Counted from the stretch's first letter, positions 51,443 through 61,284 are shown. The stretch is DNA of 64,000 nucleotides from Zhengella mangrovi (GCF_002727065.1 NZ_PDVP01000007.1:1-64000), one strand, 5' to 3'. Translations and numbers: made by a program. Notes: generated by a model from the letters alone, not told the origin.

Positions 51443-52834
51443 ATGACCGCGTATGACTACGACCTCTTCGTGATCGGCGGAGGATCCGGCGGCGTGCGTG
51501 CCGGGCGCCTGGCCGCTTCGCTCGGCAAGCGGGTCGCGATCGCCGAGGAATACCGCTACGGCGGCACCTGCGTCATCCGGGGTTGCGTGCCCAAGAAGCT
51601 CTTCGTCTATGCCTCGCAATTCGCCGAGCACTTCGAGGATGCGGCCGGGTTCGGCTGGAGCGTCGGCGAAACGACTTTCGACTGGCCGACGCTGATCGCC
51701 AACAAGGACAAGGAGATCGCGCGGCTGGAGGGGCTCTACCGCAAGGGACTCGACAACGCCGGGGCGACCGTTCTCAACTGCCGCGCCGAACTGGTGGACG
51801 CACACACGGTCCGGCTCGTCGGCGAGGACCGGACGGTCACGGCGGACCAGATCCTGATCGCCGTCGGCGGGCGCGCCAACCCGCACAATGCGCTGCCCGG
51901 CCACGAGCTTTGCATCACGTCGAACGAGGCCTTCCACCTCGAGACCCTGCCGAAGGCGATCGTCATCGAGGGCGGCGGCTATATCGCGGTGGAATTCGCC
52001 AACATCTTCCACGGACTTGGGGTCGAGACGACACTGGTCTACCGCGGCAAGGAAATCCTGGGCCGCTTCGACATGGACATGCGCCGCGGCCTGCACGAGG
52101 CGATGGAGGCCAAGGGCATCCGGATCGTCTGTCACAACGTGATCCGCGAGGTCGCGCGCCGCGACGGCGGCGGGCTGACAGCGCATCTTTCCGGGGGCGA
52201 GACGCTTCAGGCCGACCAAATCATGCTGGCCATCGGCCGGGTGCCGAACACCGAGGGGCTGGGGCTGGACGCGGCAGGGGTGGAGACGGACCACGCCGGC
52301 GCCGTCGTCGTCGACGACTACCAGCGCACCAGCGTGGAGAACATCTGGGCGGTGGGCGATGTCACCAACAAGGTGCAACTGACGCCGGTGGCCATCCACG
52401 AGGCGATGTGCATCGTCGACACGCTGTACAAGGGACGTCCGACGAAGCCGGACCGCGACACGATTGCCACGGCGGTCTTCTCGCAGCCGGAGATCGGCAC
52501 GGTGGGGCTGTCGGAAGACGAGGCGATGCACCGGTTCGAGGACCTGGAAATCTACCGCGCTTCCTTCCGGCCGATGCGGCACACGCTGTCCGGGCGGCAG
52601 GAGAAGATGATCATGAAGATCGTCGTCGACGGGGTGACCCGCCGGGTCCTGGGCTGCCATATCCTCGGGCCGGATGCCGGCGAACTGGCGCAGGTACTCG
52701 GCATCGCGGTCAAGGCGGGGCTGACGAAGGACGATTTCGATCGCACGATGGCGCTTCACCCGTCGGCGGCGGAAGAGCTGGTCACCATGTACCAGCCGAG
52801 CTGGCGGGTGAAGAACGGCCAACGGCTCGACTAG
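51443..52834 (+). CDS. gor: Glutathione reductase
   Basis: From ATG 51443 the 463-residue flavoprotein has the FAD fold DLFVIGGGSGGVRAGRLAAS, the redox disulfide GGTCVIRGCVPKK, the NADPH-binding IVIEGGGYIAVEFANIFHG and the C-terminal catalytic His in MALHPSAAEELVTMY. It reduces glutathione disulfide with NADPH. Confidence 0.94.
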   Translation: MTAYDYDLFVIGGGSGGVRAGRLAASLGKRVAIAEEYRYGGTCVIRGCVPKKLFVYASQFAEHFEDAAGFGWSVGETTFDWPTLIANKDKEIARLEGLYRKGLDNAGATVLNCRAELVDAHTVRLVGEDRTVTADQILIAVGGRANPHNALPGHELCITSNEAFHLETLPKAIVIEGGGYIAVEFANIFHGLGVETTLVYRGKEILGRFDMDMRRGLHEAMEAKGIRIVCHNVIREVARRDGGGLTAHLSGGETLQADQIMLAIGRVPNTEGLGLDAAGVETDHAGAVVVDDYQRTSVENIWAVGDVTNKVQLTPVAIHEAMCIVDTLYKGRPTKPDRDTIATAVFSQPEIGTVGLSEDEAMHRFEDLEIYRASFRPMRHTLSGRQEKMIMKIVVDGVTRRVLGCHILGPDAGELAQVLGIAVKAGLTKDDFDRTMALHPSAAEELVTMYQPSWRVKNGQRLD

Positions 52835-52887
52835 AACATTCCCGCCCGTCGTTGCGTTACTCCAATGCTCCATGGCGTTGTTGCTGC

Positions 52888-52931
52888 GCAATTCCGGACG
52901 CGAAACCGGCGTCCACTTTCGCTGGAATTGC
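52888..52931. repeat. 44-bp palindromic intergenic repeat, copy A
   Basis: The unit begins GCAATTCC and ends GGAATTGC, with a central part containing GCGAAACCGG and CCACTTTCGC. Two more copies lie at 62983-63026 and 63040-63083. Such dispersed repeats are common between genes in Rhizobiales. Confidence 0.75.
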
Positions 52932-53057
52932 CCGGGGGCGGTTGCGTGATTTCCGAATCGCTTCAATGGCCTGCCGGCGAACCTTCATGCCGCCGCGAAA
53001 CGGTGCCATCTGTGGCGCTGTTCTCCGGTGGACCGGCGAGCCGCGTCTCCCGATCCT

Positions 53058-53092
53058 GAAAAAAAGCGCTCCGCGAGGGTCCCGCGGAGCGC
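53058..53092 (-). terminator. Intrinsic terminator of the first BA14K gene
   Basis: On the minus strand GCGCTCCGCG (53092-53083) pairs with CGCGGAGCGC (53075-53066), followed by seven T. It lies 16 bp after the gene at 53109. Confidence 0.8.
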
Positions 53093-53108
53093 GTTCATGC
53101 CGGGATTC

Positions 53109-53624
53109 CTACTTCGTGCAGTAGCGCCGTGGCCCGTGGTAGGGCTGGTAGGTGCAGTCCCGCGCCCTGAAGCTGCGATAGGCGCGCGCGCAAGCGCGGT
53201 AATTGCAGTAGGGCGGTTCGTCGTCGTCGTAATACCAGCCGGGAACCGGCACCGGGTACACCCAGTAAGGCGGCGGCGGCAGCCGGCGCCAGTGGCGCGG
53301 CGGGGGATAGCGCCAATGCCGCCTCGGCAGGCGCCGCCAGTGCCTCGGGGCGCGCTGCCTCAGGTCATAGTTCGGCCGCCTGTGCCAGTGGCGCGAACGC
53401 CGGTACGTGTGCCTGAACTCGCTGTTGCGGCCCTGGGCCAGCTGGATATCCGGTTTCGCGGTGGCCTGCTCCGGCAGGATGGTCGCGCCACCGGTTGCCA
53501 GTTTCGGGGGAGCGGCCACCGTATCGGCCGACGAGGCGGCCGCGGCCGGACCTGCCATGGTCGCGGCGACTGCGCAGAGCAGACCCACGGCGCCGGGGAT
53601 GAAAAAGCGGAAAATTCTCTTCAT
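53109..53624 (-). CDS. BA14K-family secreted protein (copy 1)
   Basis: The 171-residue protein has a signal peptide, a long Arg/His/Pro/Trp-rich middle and the BA14K C-terminus (CNYRACARAYRSFRARDCTY, then QPYHGPRRYC). BA14K proteins, first found in Brucella, are small immunoreactive lectin-like envelope proteins. A second one lies upstream on the same strand. Confidence 0.85.
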   Translation of the reverse strand: MKRIFRFFIPGAVGLLCAVAATMAGPAAAASSADTVAAPPKLATGGATILPEQATAKPDIQLAQGRNSEFRHTYRRSRHWHRRPNYDLRQRAPRHWRRLPRRHWRYPPPRHWRRLPPPPYWVYPVPVPGWYYDDDEPPYCNYRACARAYRSFRARDCTYQPYHGPRRYCTK

Positions 53625-53836
53625 CGTCTCTTCCTAACCTGTTTCATCGTCCGGACGTTTCCGTCCGGACCATCAACGTGGCCCATTGAGGCACCCGAGA
53701 CCAGTCCCGTAATTGACGGATGTCAATCGGCCGGCCCGGCAGTGCGGTTGCGCCCGCGCCCGGCGACATGCATGCCGGGCAACGCCGCCCCGCACCGGAA
53801 GTTCCGGCATGCGGGGCGGGAAACACAACGCCCGGC

Positions 53837-54271
53837 CTATTTCGTGCACTGGCGGCGCGGACCGCGATAGGGCTGGAACGTGCAGTCGGACGCGCGGAAG
53901 GTGCGATAGGCGCGCTTGCAGGCGCGGACATCGCAGGACCGCTTCATCGGCCTGCGCTTGCCGGCCATCGCCGGCTTCCGGTTGTCGTGGCGCGGGGCCA
54001 TGGATGGCGGCGGCACGGGCGCCCGCCGTCCCATCCGCGGGGTCTGAGGCACCAGCCAGGCGGGCGGCGTCGGCTGCATGCCAAACGGCGGCGGCGGGAT
54101 GTACTGGGCCGGCAGAACCGCCGGGCCGGATGGCCGGACGGACGTGACTGCGTGCGTCGCGACCGACGCACCGCCCGCGGGGAGCGCCATGGCGGATGGG
54201 GCGGCCGCGATGGCCGCCAGGCACGACACGCCGGCGATCGCCGGCAGGATCGTGCGGAGCAGGGTCTTCAT
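53837..54271 (-). CDS. BA14K-family secreted protein (copy 2)
   Basis: The 144-residue protein has a signal peptide, a Pro-rich middle (IPPPPFGMQPTPPAWLVPQT) and the BA14K end (CDVRACKRAYRTFRASDCTF, QPYRGPRRQC). It is a tandem paralogue of the gene at 53109, with the same spacing of the four Cys. Confidence 0.85.
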   Translation of the reverse strand: MKTLLRTILPAIAGVSCLAAIAAAPSAMALPAGGASVATHAVTSVRPSGPAVLPAQYIPPPPFGMQPTPPAWLVPQTPRMGRRAPVPPPSMAPRHDNRKPAMAGKRRPMKRSCDVRACKRAYRTFRASDCTFQPYRGPRRQCTK

Positions 54272-54450
54272 GATGTCCTCTCTGTTCCTTTGCCTGGCCG
54301 GGATGACGGGGGCAGGAACTCCGGCAGGTCCGGCGAGGCTAGCGGGACGCGGACAAGGGCACCTTGACGGGAATCAATTAAAAGTTGTTGCAATGCTAAT
54401 TTAAGTTGTGCCACGCCGGGTGACGGATGCACAACCGCGTGCCGGGCCTG

Positions 54451-55407
54451 TCAGGCCGCGTGCTCCCGGCCGAAGCCGGGTCGTTTACCGGTTCCCAGCC
54501 AGGCCAGCACCGGCTGCCAGAGGGAGGTCCGGGCCTCCTCGCGAAAGAAGCCCATGTGGCCGATACGGCCGATCTTCACGTCCGCGGGGCGGATGACGTG
54601 GCGGTCGATCGGGGCGCGGGTGAATTTCGCCAGCAGGGCATCCAGCGCACGCTCTGTTGTCCACGGGTCGTCGGTGAAGCCAAGGGCCAGCGTCGGCGTA
54701 TCCACAAGGGCCATGCGGCGGGCTTCGGGGACGGCGGGATCGGAAAACAGGTAATCCCGCTGGCGGGTGAAGCGTGCCCAGTCGGCCAGGATCGAGGCCG
54801 GCACCTGCTGGCCAAGGCCAAGCCAGCCCGGCGCGTGGCCCAGCAGGGCCGACAGCGGGCGGGCGGCCAGGTCCATCCAGGCGGTGAGCTTCCAGCGCTC
54901 GTCGGTGTGGCCGCGCCAGCCATGGCCGGACGCCACCAGGACCTGGCGGGCAAAGAGCGGGTGAAGGCCGGAGAGGGAGAGGGCGATGCCACCGATGGAC
55001 TGGCCGATGGCGGTCATCGGCCGCACCGGATCGATCGCGCGCAGTGCGCGGGCCGCGGCGGCAAAGTCCTGGACCGCCCAGTCCTTCATGTTGAGCCGCG
55101 TGGCCCAACCGGCCGGCCTGTTGGAGCCGGCAATGCCGCGATAATCATAGGTCATGACGGCGCGGAAGCCCGAAAGGCAGGCCGTCCGGGCGAAGCGGTC
55201 GTAGAAGCGGCGCGATACGGCGGTGGCGGAGGACACCAGCAGGAGCGGGCCGGGCGCAACGCGGTTCTCGTAGAGCGTCGCGGCCAGCGGATAGCCGTCG
55301 CGCGCCTCCAGGGCGAGATCCCGGACCTCAACGATGTCCGCCACGACATCGAGGCAGGATGCTGCGACGGGGGCGATGCCGGGAAGGTGATCGGGTCTCT
55401 GGTTCAT
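54451..55407 (-). CDS. Alpha/beta hydrolase
   Basis: The 318-residue protein has the nucleophile elbow AIGQSIGGIAL and an oxyanion strand LLLVSSATAVSRRFYDRFAR. A YDYRGIAGS loop follows, and a C-terminal GHMGFFREEA supplies the probable catalytic His. It lacks a signal peptide. Relatives are serine esterases of unknown substrate. The 3' end is 179 bp from the BA14K gene. Confidence 0.82.
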   Translation of the reverse strand: MNQRPDHLPGIAPVAASCLDVVADIVEVRDLALEARDGYPLAATLYENRVAPGPLLLVSSATAVSRRFYDRFARTACLSGFRAVMTYDYRGIAGSNRPAGWATRLNMKDWAVQDFAAAARALRAIDPVRPMTAIGQSIGGIALSLSGLHPLFARQVLVASGHGWRGHTDERWKLTAWMDLAARPLSALLGHAPGWLGLGQQVPASILADWARFTRQRDYLFSDPAVPEARRMALVDTPTLALGFTDDPWTTERALDALLAKFTRAPIDRHVIRPADVKIGRIGHMGFFREEARTSLWQPVLAWLGTGKRPGFGREHAA

Positions 55408-55495
55408 CGAGTGATGCTAACATCCCGTGCCCGGTTCAATCCGTGACCGAATTCACATAGAAACGGTGATGCAGCATCGGGAAGGACGATTTCGC

Positions 55496-56077
55496 ATGGA
55501 TGCCGGTCTCATCGCCTGGTTCGGATATGGCTCGCTGGTCAACCGGGCGACGATCGGCTGGGCTTACGAAGGTGCCTGGCCCGCGCGGCTGTCCGGCTGG
55601 CGGCGCCACTGGCGGCCGCGGCCCGACATGCCGGGATTCCCGGCCGCGCTGCTGACGGTCTCGGCGGACCCGGAGGCCGGCTGCGACGGGCTTTTGGTTC
55701 TCGACCGGGTGGAAAACCTCCCGGCGCTGGACAGGCGCGAGGGGCGCTATCACCGGCGGCTGGTGGACCGGGCCGCGCTGTCCGGCGTGGAGGTGCTGCC
55801 GGCAACTTGCCCGGTCTACGTCTACGAGGCGATGGACCATCTGCCGGTGCACCGCGACCCGCCACGCATCCTCCGGTCCTATCTCGACGTGGTCATGAAA
55901 GGCTTCCTCGATGAGCACGGGCCGGACGGGCTGGAGCGGTTCCTGCAGGAAACCTTCCGGTTCGACATGCCGATCCACGAGGACCGCGCCGCGCCGGTCT
56001 ATCCGCGCCATGTTCCGGCCAGCGCCGAGGAGCGGGACCTGTTCGACCGGCTGACGGCTTCAATTCAGGTAGAATGA
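55496..56077 (+). CDS. Gamma-glutamylcyclotransferase-like protein
   Basis: The 193-residue protein from ATG 55496 (AAGGA upstream) has the GGCT-like N-terminal IAWFGYGSLVNR, the LDRREGRYHRRLVDR segment with the conserved acidic residue, and CPVYVYEA. The fold releases 5-oxoproline from gamma-glutamyl compounds in known members. The true substrate is not certain. Confidence 0.75.
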   Translation: MDAGLIAWFGYGSLVNRATIGWAYEGAWPARLSGWRRHWRPRPDMPGFPAALLTVSADPEAGCDGLLVLDRVENLPALDRREGRYHRRLVDRAALSGVEVLPATCPVYVYEAMDHLPVHRDPPRILRSYLDVVMKGFLDEHGPDGLERFLQETFRFDMPIHEDRAAPVYPRHVPASAEERDLFDRLTASIQVE

Positions 56078-56165
56078 ATAATCTATTCAGAACAAATTAC
56101 AGCTTGAATTTTTAATTCACGGGTGCTTTAAGGTCTCCGACTGAACGGAAAGAGGCAGCAGACCC

Positions 56166-57830
56166 GTGGATATCCCGACCCTGACAGGACGCCAGATCAA
56201 GTTCATCCGCTCCATGCTCGACCTGTCGCAGGCCGAACTGGCGGCGAAGGCGGGTGTTTCCCAACCGACGATCTACCGCATGGAAATGGACCCCAACCGG
56301 GTTCACGAATCCATCGCGGTGATGAAGATCAAGTCGCTGGCCGACGAAAACCTGCTGATGGTGCCCGACCACGGGGCCTTTTCCGGACAGCCGATCTTTG
56401 CGAGCCCTGCGCCGAGCAGCCAGGCACAGCCAAACCCGATGAAGACAGGTGCGACCATGAGCGAAAACTGGACCCCGGATTCCTGGAGAAGCAAACCGAT
56501 CCTGCAGGTGCCGGACTACCCGGACCCGGCAGCGCTGGACGAGGTCGAGGGGCGCTTGCGCACCTATCCGCCGCTGGTCTTTGCCGGAGAGGCGAGGGCG
56601 CTGAAGAAACGCCTGGCCGCCGTGGCCGAGGGCAAGGCCTTCCTGTTGCAGGGCGGCGATTGCGCCGAGAGCTTCGCCGAGCACGGCGCCGACAATATCC
56701 GCGACTTCTTCCGCGCCTTCCTGCAGATGGCCGTGGTGCTGACCTTCGCCGGTTCCAAGCCGGTGGTGAAGGTTGGCCGCATCGCCGGGCAGTTCGCCAA
56801 GCCGCGCTCTTCCGACAACGAGACGAAGGACGGCAAGACGCTGCCCTCCTACCGCGGCGACATCATCAACGGCATCGACTTCGACGACGCCTCGCGCATT
56901 CCCGATCCGCAGCGCCAGGCAATGGCCTACCGGCAGTCGGCGGCGACGCTGAACCTGTTGCGCGCCTTCGCGCAGGGCGGTTTCGCCAGCCTGGACAACG
57001 TGCACCGCTGGATGCTCGGCTTCGTCTCCGACAGCCCGCAGCGCAACCGCTACGAGGCGCTTTCGGCCCGCATCACCGAGACGATCGACTTCATGCGCGC
57101 CATCGGCATCACCGCGGACAATCACCGCAGCCTTTCGGAAACCGAGTTCTACACCAGCCACGAGGCGCTGCTGCTCGGCTACGAGGAAGCGCTGACGCGC
57201 GTCGATTCCACGTCCGGCAACTGGTACGCGACCTCCGGCCACATGCTGTGGATCGGCGACCGGACCCGCCAGCCCGACCATGCGCACGTGGAATACTGCC
57301 GCGGCGTGGAAAACCCGATCGGCCTGAAGTGCGGTCCGTCGATGGATCCCGACGGCCTGCTGAACCTGATCGACATCCTGAACCCGAACAACGAGGCCGG
57401 ACGGCTGACGCTGATCGCCCGTTTCGGATCCGACAAGGTGGGCGAGCACCTGCCGAAGCTGGTTCGCGCGGTGGAGCGGGAAGGGCGCAAGGTCGTCTGG
57501 TCGTGCGACCCGATGCACGGCAACACGATTTCGGCGGGCGGCTACAAGACGCGGCCGTTCGAACGCGTGCTGAAGGAAGTGGAAGGCTTCTTCGACGTGC
57601 ACCAGGCCGAGGGCACCCATGCCGGCGGCGTGCATATCGAGATGACCGGCAAGAACGTGACCGAGTGCACCGGCGGCGCCCGCGCGATCTCGGCCGACGA
57701 TCTGTCCGACCGTTACCACACTCATTGCGACCCGCGGCTGAACGCCGAGCAGTCGCTGGAACTGGCCTTCCTGATCGCCGAGCGGCTCAAGCGCGACCGG
57801 GCACCGGCCGACCAGATGGCCGCCGAATAG
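56166..57830 (+). CDS. Class II DAHP synthase with an in-frame N-terminal XRE helix-turn-helix
   Basis: Residues 98-554, from ATG 56457 ([15 protein letters not shown]), form a full class II 3-deoxy-7-phosphoheptulonate synthase with [38 protein letters not shown] and [11 protein letters not shown]. This is the first step of aromatic amino-acid synthesis. The frame continues upstream without a stop to GTG 56166 and encodes a XRE-type HTH ([20 protein letters not shown], then [11 protein letters not shown]). The HTH may be a separate read-through domain or a real fusion. Only a weak ribosome site precedes 56457, and an AAAGAGG lies before 56166. Confidence 0.85.
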   Translation: MDIPTLTGRQIKFIRSMLDLSQAELAAKAGVSQPTIYRMEMDPNRVHESIAVMKIKSLADENLLMVPDHGAFSGQPIFASPAPSSQAQPNPMKTGATMSENWTPDSWRSKPILQVPDYPDPAALDEVEGRLRTYPPLVFAGEARALKKRLAAVAEGKAFLLQGGDCAESFAEHGADNIRDFFRAFLQMAVVLTFAGSKPVVKVGRIAGQFAKPRSSDNETKDGKTLPSYRGDIINGIDFDDASRIPDPQRQAMAYRQSAATLNLLRAFAQGGFASLDNVHRWMLGFVSDSPQRNRYEALSARITETIDFMRAIGITADNHRSLSETEFYTSHEALLLGYEEALTRVDSTSGNWYATSGHMLWIGDRTRQPDHAHVEYCRGVENPIGLKCGPSMDPDGLLNLIDILNPNNEAGRLTLIARFGSDKVGEHLPKLVRAVEREGRKVVWSCDPMHGNTISAGGYKTRPFERVLKEVEGFFDVHQAEGTHAGGVHIEMTGKNVTECTGGARAISADDLSDRYHTHCDPRLNAEQSLELAFLIAERLKRDRAPADQMAAE

Positions 57831-57862
57831 GCCGTCCGCGGGGCGATCCGTCCTCCCGTCAA

Positions 57863-57898
57863 CCGTCCGGCGTTTCCCTGGCGCCGGGCGGTTTTTCG
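57863..57898 (+). terminator. Intrinsic terminator after DAHP synthase
   Basis: CCGTCCGGCG (57863-57872) pairs with CGCCGGGCGG (57882-57891), followed by TTTTT. Confidence 0.8.
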
Positions 57899-57954
57899 TT
57901 TGCGCCCGGTCCGCGCTGTGGCAGTCTCGCGTCCGGTCTGGCTGGAGCGGAATC

Positions 57955-58371
57955 ATGACGGAAACGAGAAGGGGCGGATGCCTGTGCGGCGCGGTCCGGT
58001 TCACGACCCGCGGGGTGCTGCGCGGCGTGGTCTATTGCCATTGTTCGCAGTGCCGCAAGCAGACCGGGCACTATTTCGCCGCGACGAACGTCGAGGATGA
58101 CCGGCTTGCCATCGAGGGCGGAGAGGCGGTCACCTGGTACGCCGCCAGTCCCGGCGCGCGGCGCGGATTTTGCGGCACGTGCGGCTCGGCACTGTTCTGG
58201 AAGGCGGACGGATCGGAGCGGACCTCGATCCTGGCCGGCGCCTTCGACACGCCGTCGGGCCTGGAAGCCGAACGGCACATTTTCGTGGCGGACAAGGGCG
58301 ACTATTACGACATCGCCGACGGCCTGCCGCAGGACGAGGGGTTCGACGACATGAAGCCGGAACGGCGCTGA
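57955..58371 (+). CDS. GFA-family protein (CENP-V/GFA domain)
   Basis: The 138-residue protein has the GFA zinc-binding Cys set: RGGCLCGAVRF, YCHCSQCRKQTG and FCGTCGSALFW. Members include glutathione-dependent formaldehyde-activating enzyme, but most are unassigned. It is a single gene. Confidence 0.85.
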   Translation: MTETRRGGCLCGAVRFTTRGVLRGVVYCHCSQCRKQTGHYFAATNVEDDRLAIEGGEAVTWYAASPGARRGFCGTCGSALFWKADGSERTSILAGAFDTPSGLEAERHIFVADKGDYYDIADGLPQDEGFDDMKPERR

Positions 58372-58468
58372 TCGCACCGCCGTTCAAAATTGATGAACGA
58401 TAAGTCTTCGATTGTTCGCTCGCACGGTGGCCTTGGCGGGATTATCTGAGGGGCAAAGGAGCACTGCC

Positions 58469-59266
58469 ATGTCAGCCATGCCAAGCATTTTCGTATCCCA
58501 CGGCGGACCCAACGTCGTCATCGAGGACACGCCGGCCCGCGACTTCCTGAAGAGCCTGCATGCCCGTTTCCCCGAGACCAGGGCCATCGTGATCGTCTCG
58601 GCGCATTTCGAAACCGACGGACCGGTCGTCGTGACCGACCCGGCCCCCGAGATGATCTATGATTTCGGCGGGTTCCCGCAGGAACTCTACGAGATGGTCT
58701 ACCCGGCGCCGGGCGAGCCGGACCTGGCGATGCGGGTGGCGCACATGCTCAACGATGCCGGGCTGACGCCGCGCATCGCGCCCAAGCGCGGCTTCGACCA
58801 CGGGGTCTGGAACACGCTGATCCTCGGCTTCCCCGAGGCCGACATCCCGGTGGTCATGGTGTCCATCGATCCGCGCCGTGATGCCACTTATCACTACAAA
58901 CTCGGCCAGGCGCTGGCGCCGCTGCGCGAGGAAGGCGTGCTGCTGATCGGCTCCGGCCACATGACGCACAACCTGCGGGTCGTGATGGGGCACATGCGGC
59001 GCGGCGCGGCGCTGGACCCGGACTATCCGCCGAAGGTGAAGGCATTCACCGGCTGGTTCGCCGACCGCTTCGCCGAGGGCGACCGCGACGCCATTCTCGC
59101 CTGGGCCGACAAGGCGCCCTACGTGGCGGAGAACCATCCGACCGACGAACACCTGATGCCGCTGTTCTTCGCCTATGGCGCAGCCGGCGAGAACCCGGTG
59201 GCCGAACGGGCCTGCGACTACATGCAATATGGCATGTTTGCCTGGGACAGCTGGATTTTCCGCTGA
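58469..59266 (+). CDS. DODA-type extradiol ring-cleavage dioxygenase
   Basis: The 265-residue protein from ATG 58469 (AAAGGAG upstream) has LigB/DODA motifs: IFVSHGGPN, VIVSAHFE, PKRGFDHGVWNTL and IGSGHMTHNL, with the His metal ligands. It cleaves catechol-type rings using Fe or Zn. The physiological substrate is unknown. Confidence 0.85.
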   Translation: MSAMPSIFVSHGGPNVVIEDTPARDFLKSLHARFPETRAIVIVSAHFETDGPVVVTDPAPEMIYDFGGFPQELYEMVYPAPGEPDLAMRVAHMLNDAGLTPRIAPKRGFDHGVWNTLILGFPEADIPVVMVSIDPRRDATYHYKLGQALAPLREEGVLLIGSGHMTHNLRVVMGHMRRGAALDPDYPPKVKAFTGWFADRFAEGDRDAILAWADKAPYVAENHPTDEHLMPLFFAYGAAGENPVAERACDYMQYGMFAWDSWIFR

Positions 59267-59322
59267 CACGGAGAGCGCTGTCGCCCAATATCTCCCCCGA
59301 CCGAATCAGGCCGGGGGACAGG

Positions 59323-59682
59323 ATGGAAAGACTCTGGAAGGCGCTGTTGAATTCATTCCGGGCGTTCCGGCGCCTGTCCACCTCGGAAAAGGCGGTGCAG
59401 CAGGAACTCGGCCTGCTGATCGTCGCCCTGCCGGTCGCCTGGTTCATCGCCGACAACTGGGACACCTATTTCCTGCTCGTCCTCTCCGTGGTCTTCCTGA
59501 TCGTGGTGGAAGTGCTGAACACGGCGGTGGAGGCGACCTGCAACGCGATCACCCGCGAGTTCGACAAGGACATCCAGCTTGCCAAGGATTCCGGCTCGCT
59601 GGCAGTGCTGCTGACGATCATCATCGTCGTCAGCATCTGGATCGTCACCATCTACGACGTGTTCGTGACCAAAGCGGCTTGA
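59323..59682 (+). CDS. dgkA: Diacylglycerol kinase
   Basis: The 119-residue protein has three membrane helices and the DgkA signature VVEVLNTAVEATCNAI, with the N-terminal NSFRAFRRLSTSEKAVQQEL. It phosphorylates diacylglycerol released by membrane-derived glucan synthesis. Confidence 0.88.
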   Translation: MERLWKALLNSFRAFRRLSTSEKAVQQELGLLIVALPVAWFIADNWDTYFLLVLSVVFLIVVEVLNTAVEATCNAITREFDKDIQLAKDSGSLAVLLTIIIVVSIWIVTIYDVFVTKAA

Positions 59683-59740
59683 AACCGCGGCCGGCCGCTG
59701 CATCTTTGCATGGCGGGGCCTGACGAACCGGGAGAGCGCC

Positions 59741-60640
59741 ATGCGCGGTGACGAAAAAGCGACCAAGCCTGCCATTACCCAGGCGATGATCGATGCCTAT
59801 GACGACTACACACACCTGACGCTGGACCGGCGCGGCTTCATGAAGACGCTGACGCGGCTGGCCGGCTCGGGGGCGGCTGCCGCCTCGATCGCGTCCCTGC
59901 TGGCCGCGAACCGCGCCCAGGCGGCGATGGTAGCGCCCGACGACGGTCGAATCTCCGGCGCCGATGTTCCCTGGCTTGCCGGCGACATCGAGATGCGCGG
60001 CTATCTCGTCACTCCCGCCGATGCGCAGGGACCGCTGGCCGGCGTCATCGTGATCCACGAGAACCGGGGGCTCAACGAGCACATCCGCGACGTCGCGCGG
60101 CGGCTGGCGCTGGAAGGCTTCGCGGCTTTCGCACCGGATTTCCTGTCGGCCGATGGCGGCACGCCGGAGGACGAGGACAAGGCGCGGAGCATGATCGGCG
60201 CGCTGGACGGGGCGCAGACCACCGCGCGCGCCGTCGCCGCGGCCGGATGGCTGTCCGCCCACGATGCGACGAGCGGCGCCGTCGGAGCGGTCGGCTTCTG
60301 CTGGGGCGGCGGGCTGGCCAACCAGATGGCCGTTGCCGCGCCGGAGGAGCTCAAGGCCGTGGTGGCCTATTACGGACGCCAGCCGGACCCGGCCGACGTT
60401 TCTTGGATCAGCGCCCCGCTCATGCTTCACTATGCCGGGCTCGACGAACGGATCAACGCCGGAATCGACGCCTATCGTGCGGCGCTGGAGGCCGAGGGCA
60501 AGGATTTCACCATCCACGTCTACGACGGCGTGAACCACGCCTTCAACAACGACACGTCGGCGGCGCGTTACGACGCCACGGCCGCACGGCTGGCCTGGGA
60601 GCGGACCGTGACCTTTTTCAAGGACAAGCTTGCGGGATGA
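59741..60640 (+). CDS. Dienelactone-hydrolase-family protein with Tat-like signal
   Basis: The 299-residue protein has a twin-arginine-like motif (DRRGFMKTLTRLAGSG) followed by a hydrophobic Ala-rich stretch. The DLH fold has the Cys nucleophile in VGFCWGGGLANQ, IVIHENRGLNEHIRD and the catalytic His in NHAFNNDTS. It should act outside the cytoplasm on lactone or ester bonds. Its stop overlaps the hemerythrin gene. Confidence 0.85.
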   Translation: MRGDEKATKPAITQAMIDAYDDYTHLTLDRRGFMKTLTRLAGSGAAAASIASLLAANRAQAAMVAPDDGRISGADVPWLAGDIEMRGYLVTPADAQGPLAGVIVIHENRGLNEHIRDVARRLALEGFAAFAPDFLSADGGTPEDEDKARSMIGALDGAQTTARAVAAAGWLSAHDATSGAVGAVGFCWGGGLANQMAVAAPEELKAVVAYYGRQPDPADVSWISAPLMLHYAGLDERINAGIDAYRAALEAEGKDFTIHVYDGVNHAFNNDTSAARYDATAARLAWERTVTFFKDKLAG

Positions 60641-61218
60641 TGACGGACGAGACGCTGGAGACCCGTCCGGGCCTGCCCGAGGACCTGTCATCCCTGATCC
60701 GTCGCTATCCGCGCGACGTCTGGCAGGAACACCGCAACCTCGGCGGGATGGCGCAGTTCTGGCTGGAGCGGCACGCGATGTTCCGGGACCTCGGATCCAA
60801 GCTGCAGAAGGCGGTCGGCGACTGGCGGGAAAGCCGGATCGAATCAGCCGCTTTCGTGCAGTTCTTCGTGCCGCGCCTGAATTTTTTCCTTGGCCAGCTC
60901 GAAGGCCATCACCAGATCGAGGACCATCACTACTTCCCGGTCTTCCGCCGCGCCGAGCCGGGACTGGCGCGCGGGTTCGACATTCTCGACCGCGACCACC
61001 ACGTCATCCACGCGGCGCTGGAGAGCAACGCGGCAGCGGCCAACGCGCTGTTGCAGGCGATGCAGGCGGGCGGGGACGCGATGCTGCGGGCCGGCGATGT
61101 CTACGCCGGCGAAACGGATCGCCTGGTCGCCATGCTGATGCGCCATCTCGACGACGAAGAAGACCTGATCGTGCCGGTGATCCTGGACCAGGGCGAGCGC
61201 TCGCTCGGGCTTGGCTGA
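60637..61218 (+). CDS. Hemerythrin-domain protein
   Basis: The 193-residue protein has hemerythrin-like His/Glu sites in a four-helix bundle: FLGQLEGHHQIEDHHYFPVF, LDRDHHVIHAAL and MRHLDDEEDLIVPVIL. It probably binds a di-iron site and senses or handles oxygen or nitric oxide. It is coupled to the dienelactone hydrolase by ATGA. Confidence 0.8.
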   Translation: MMTDETLETRPGLPEDLSSLIRRYPRDVWQEHRNLGGMAQFWLERHAMFRDLGSKLQKAVGDWRESRIESAAFVQFFVPRLNFFLGQLEGHHQIEDHHYFPVFRRAEPGLARGFDILDRDHHVIHAALESNAAAANALLQAMQAGGDAMLRAGDVYAGETDRLVAMLMRHLDDEEDLIVPVILDQGERSLGLG

Positions 61219-61284
61219 GCCGGTGCGGCGGCGAGGGCACAAGCCGGATTGCCTATCGGGTTGTGTCGGGCTAAGCCTTTCGCC

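Noticed and set aside
50732-52966. 744-codon minus-strand frame over the DUF2059 and gor genes
   Set aside because: High-GC shadow frame; both plus-strand genes are unmistakable.
51583-53124. 513-codon plus-strand frame overlapping gor
   Set aside because: Arg/Gly-rich out-of-frame shadow of gor.
56112-58004. 630-codon minus-strand frame over DAHP synthase
   Set aside because: Antisense shadow of a well-defined enzyme.
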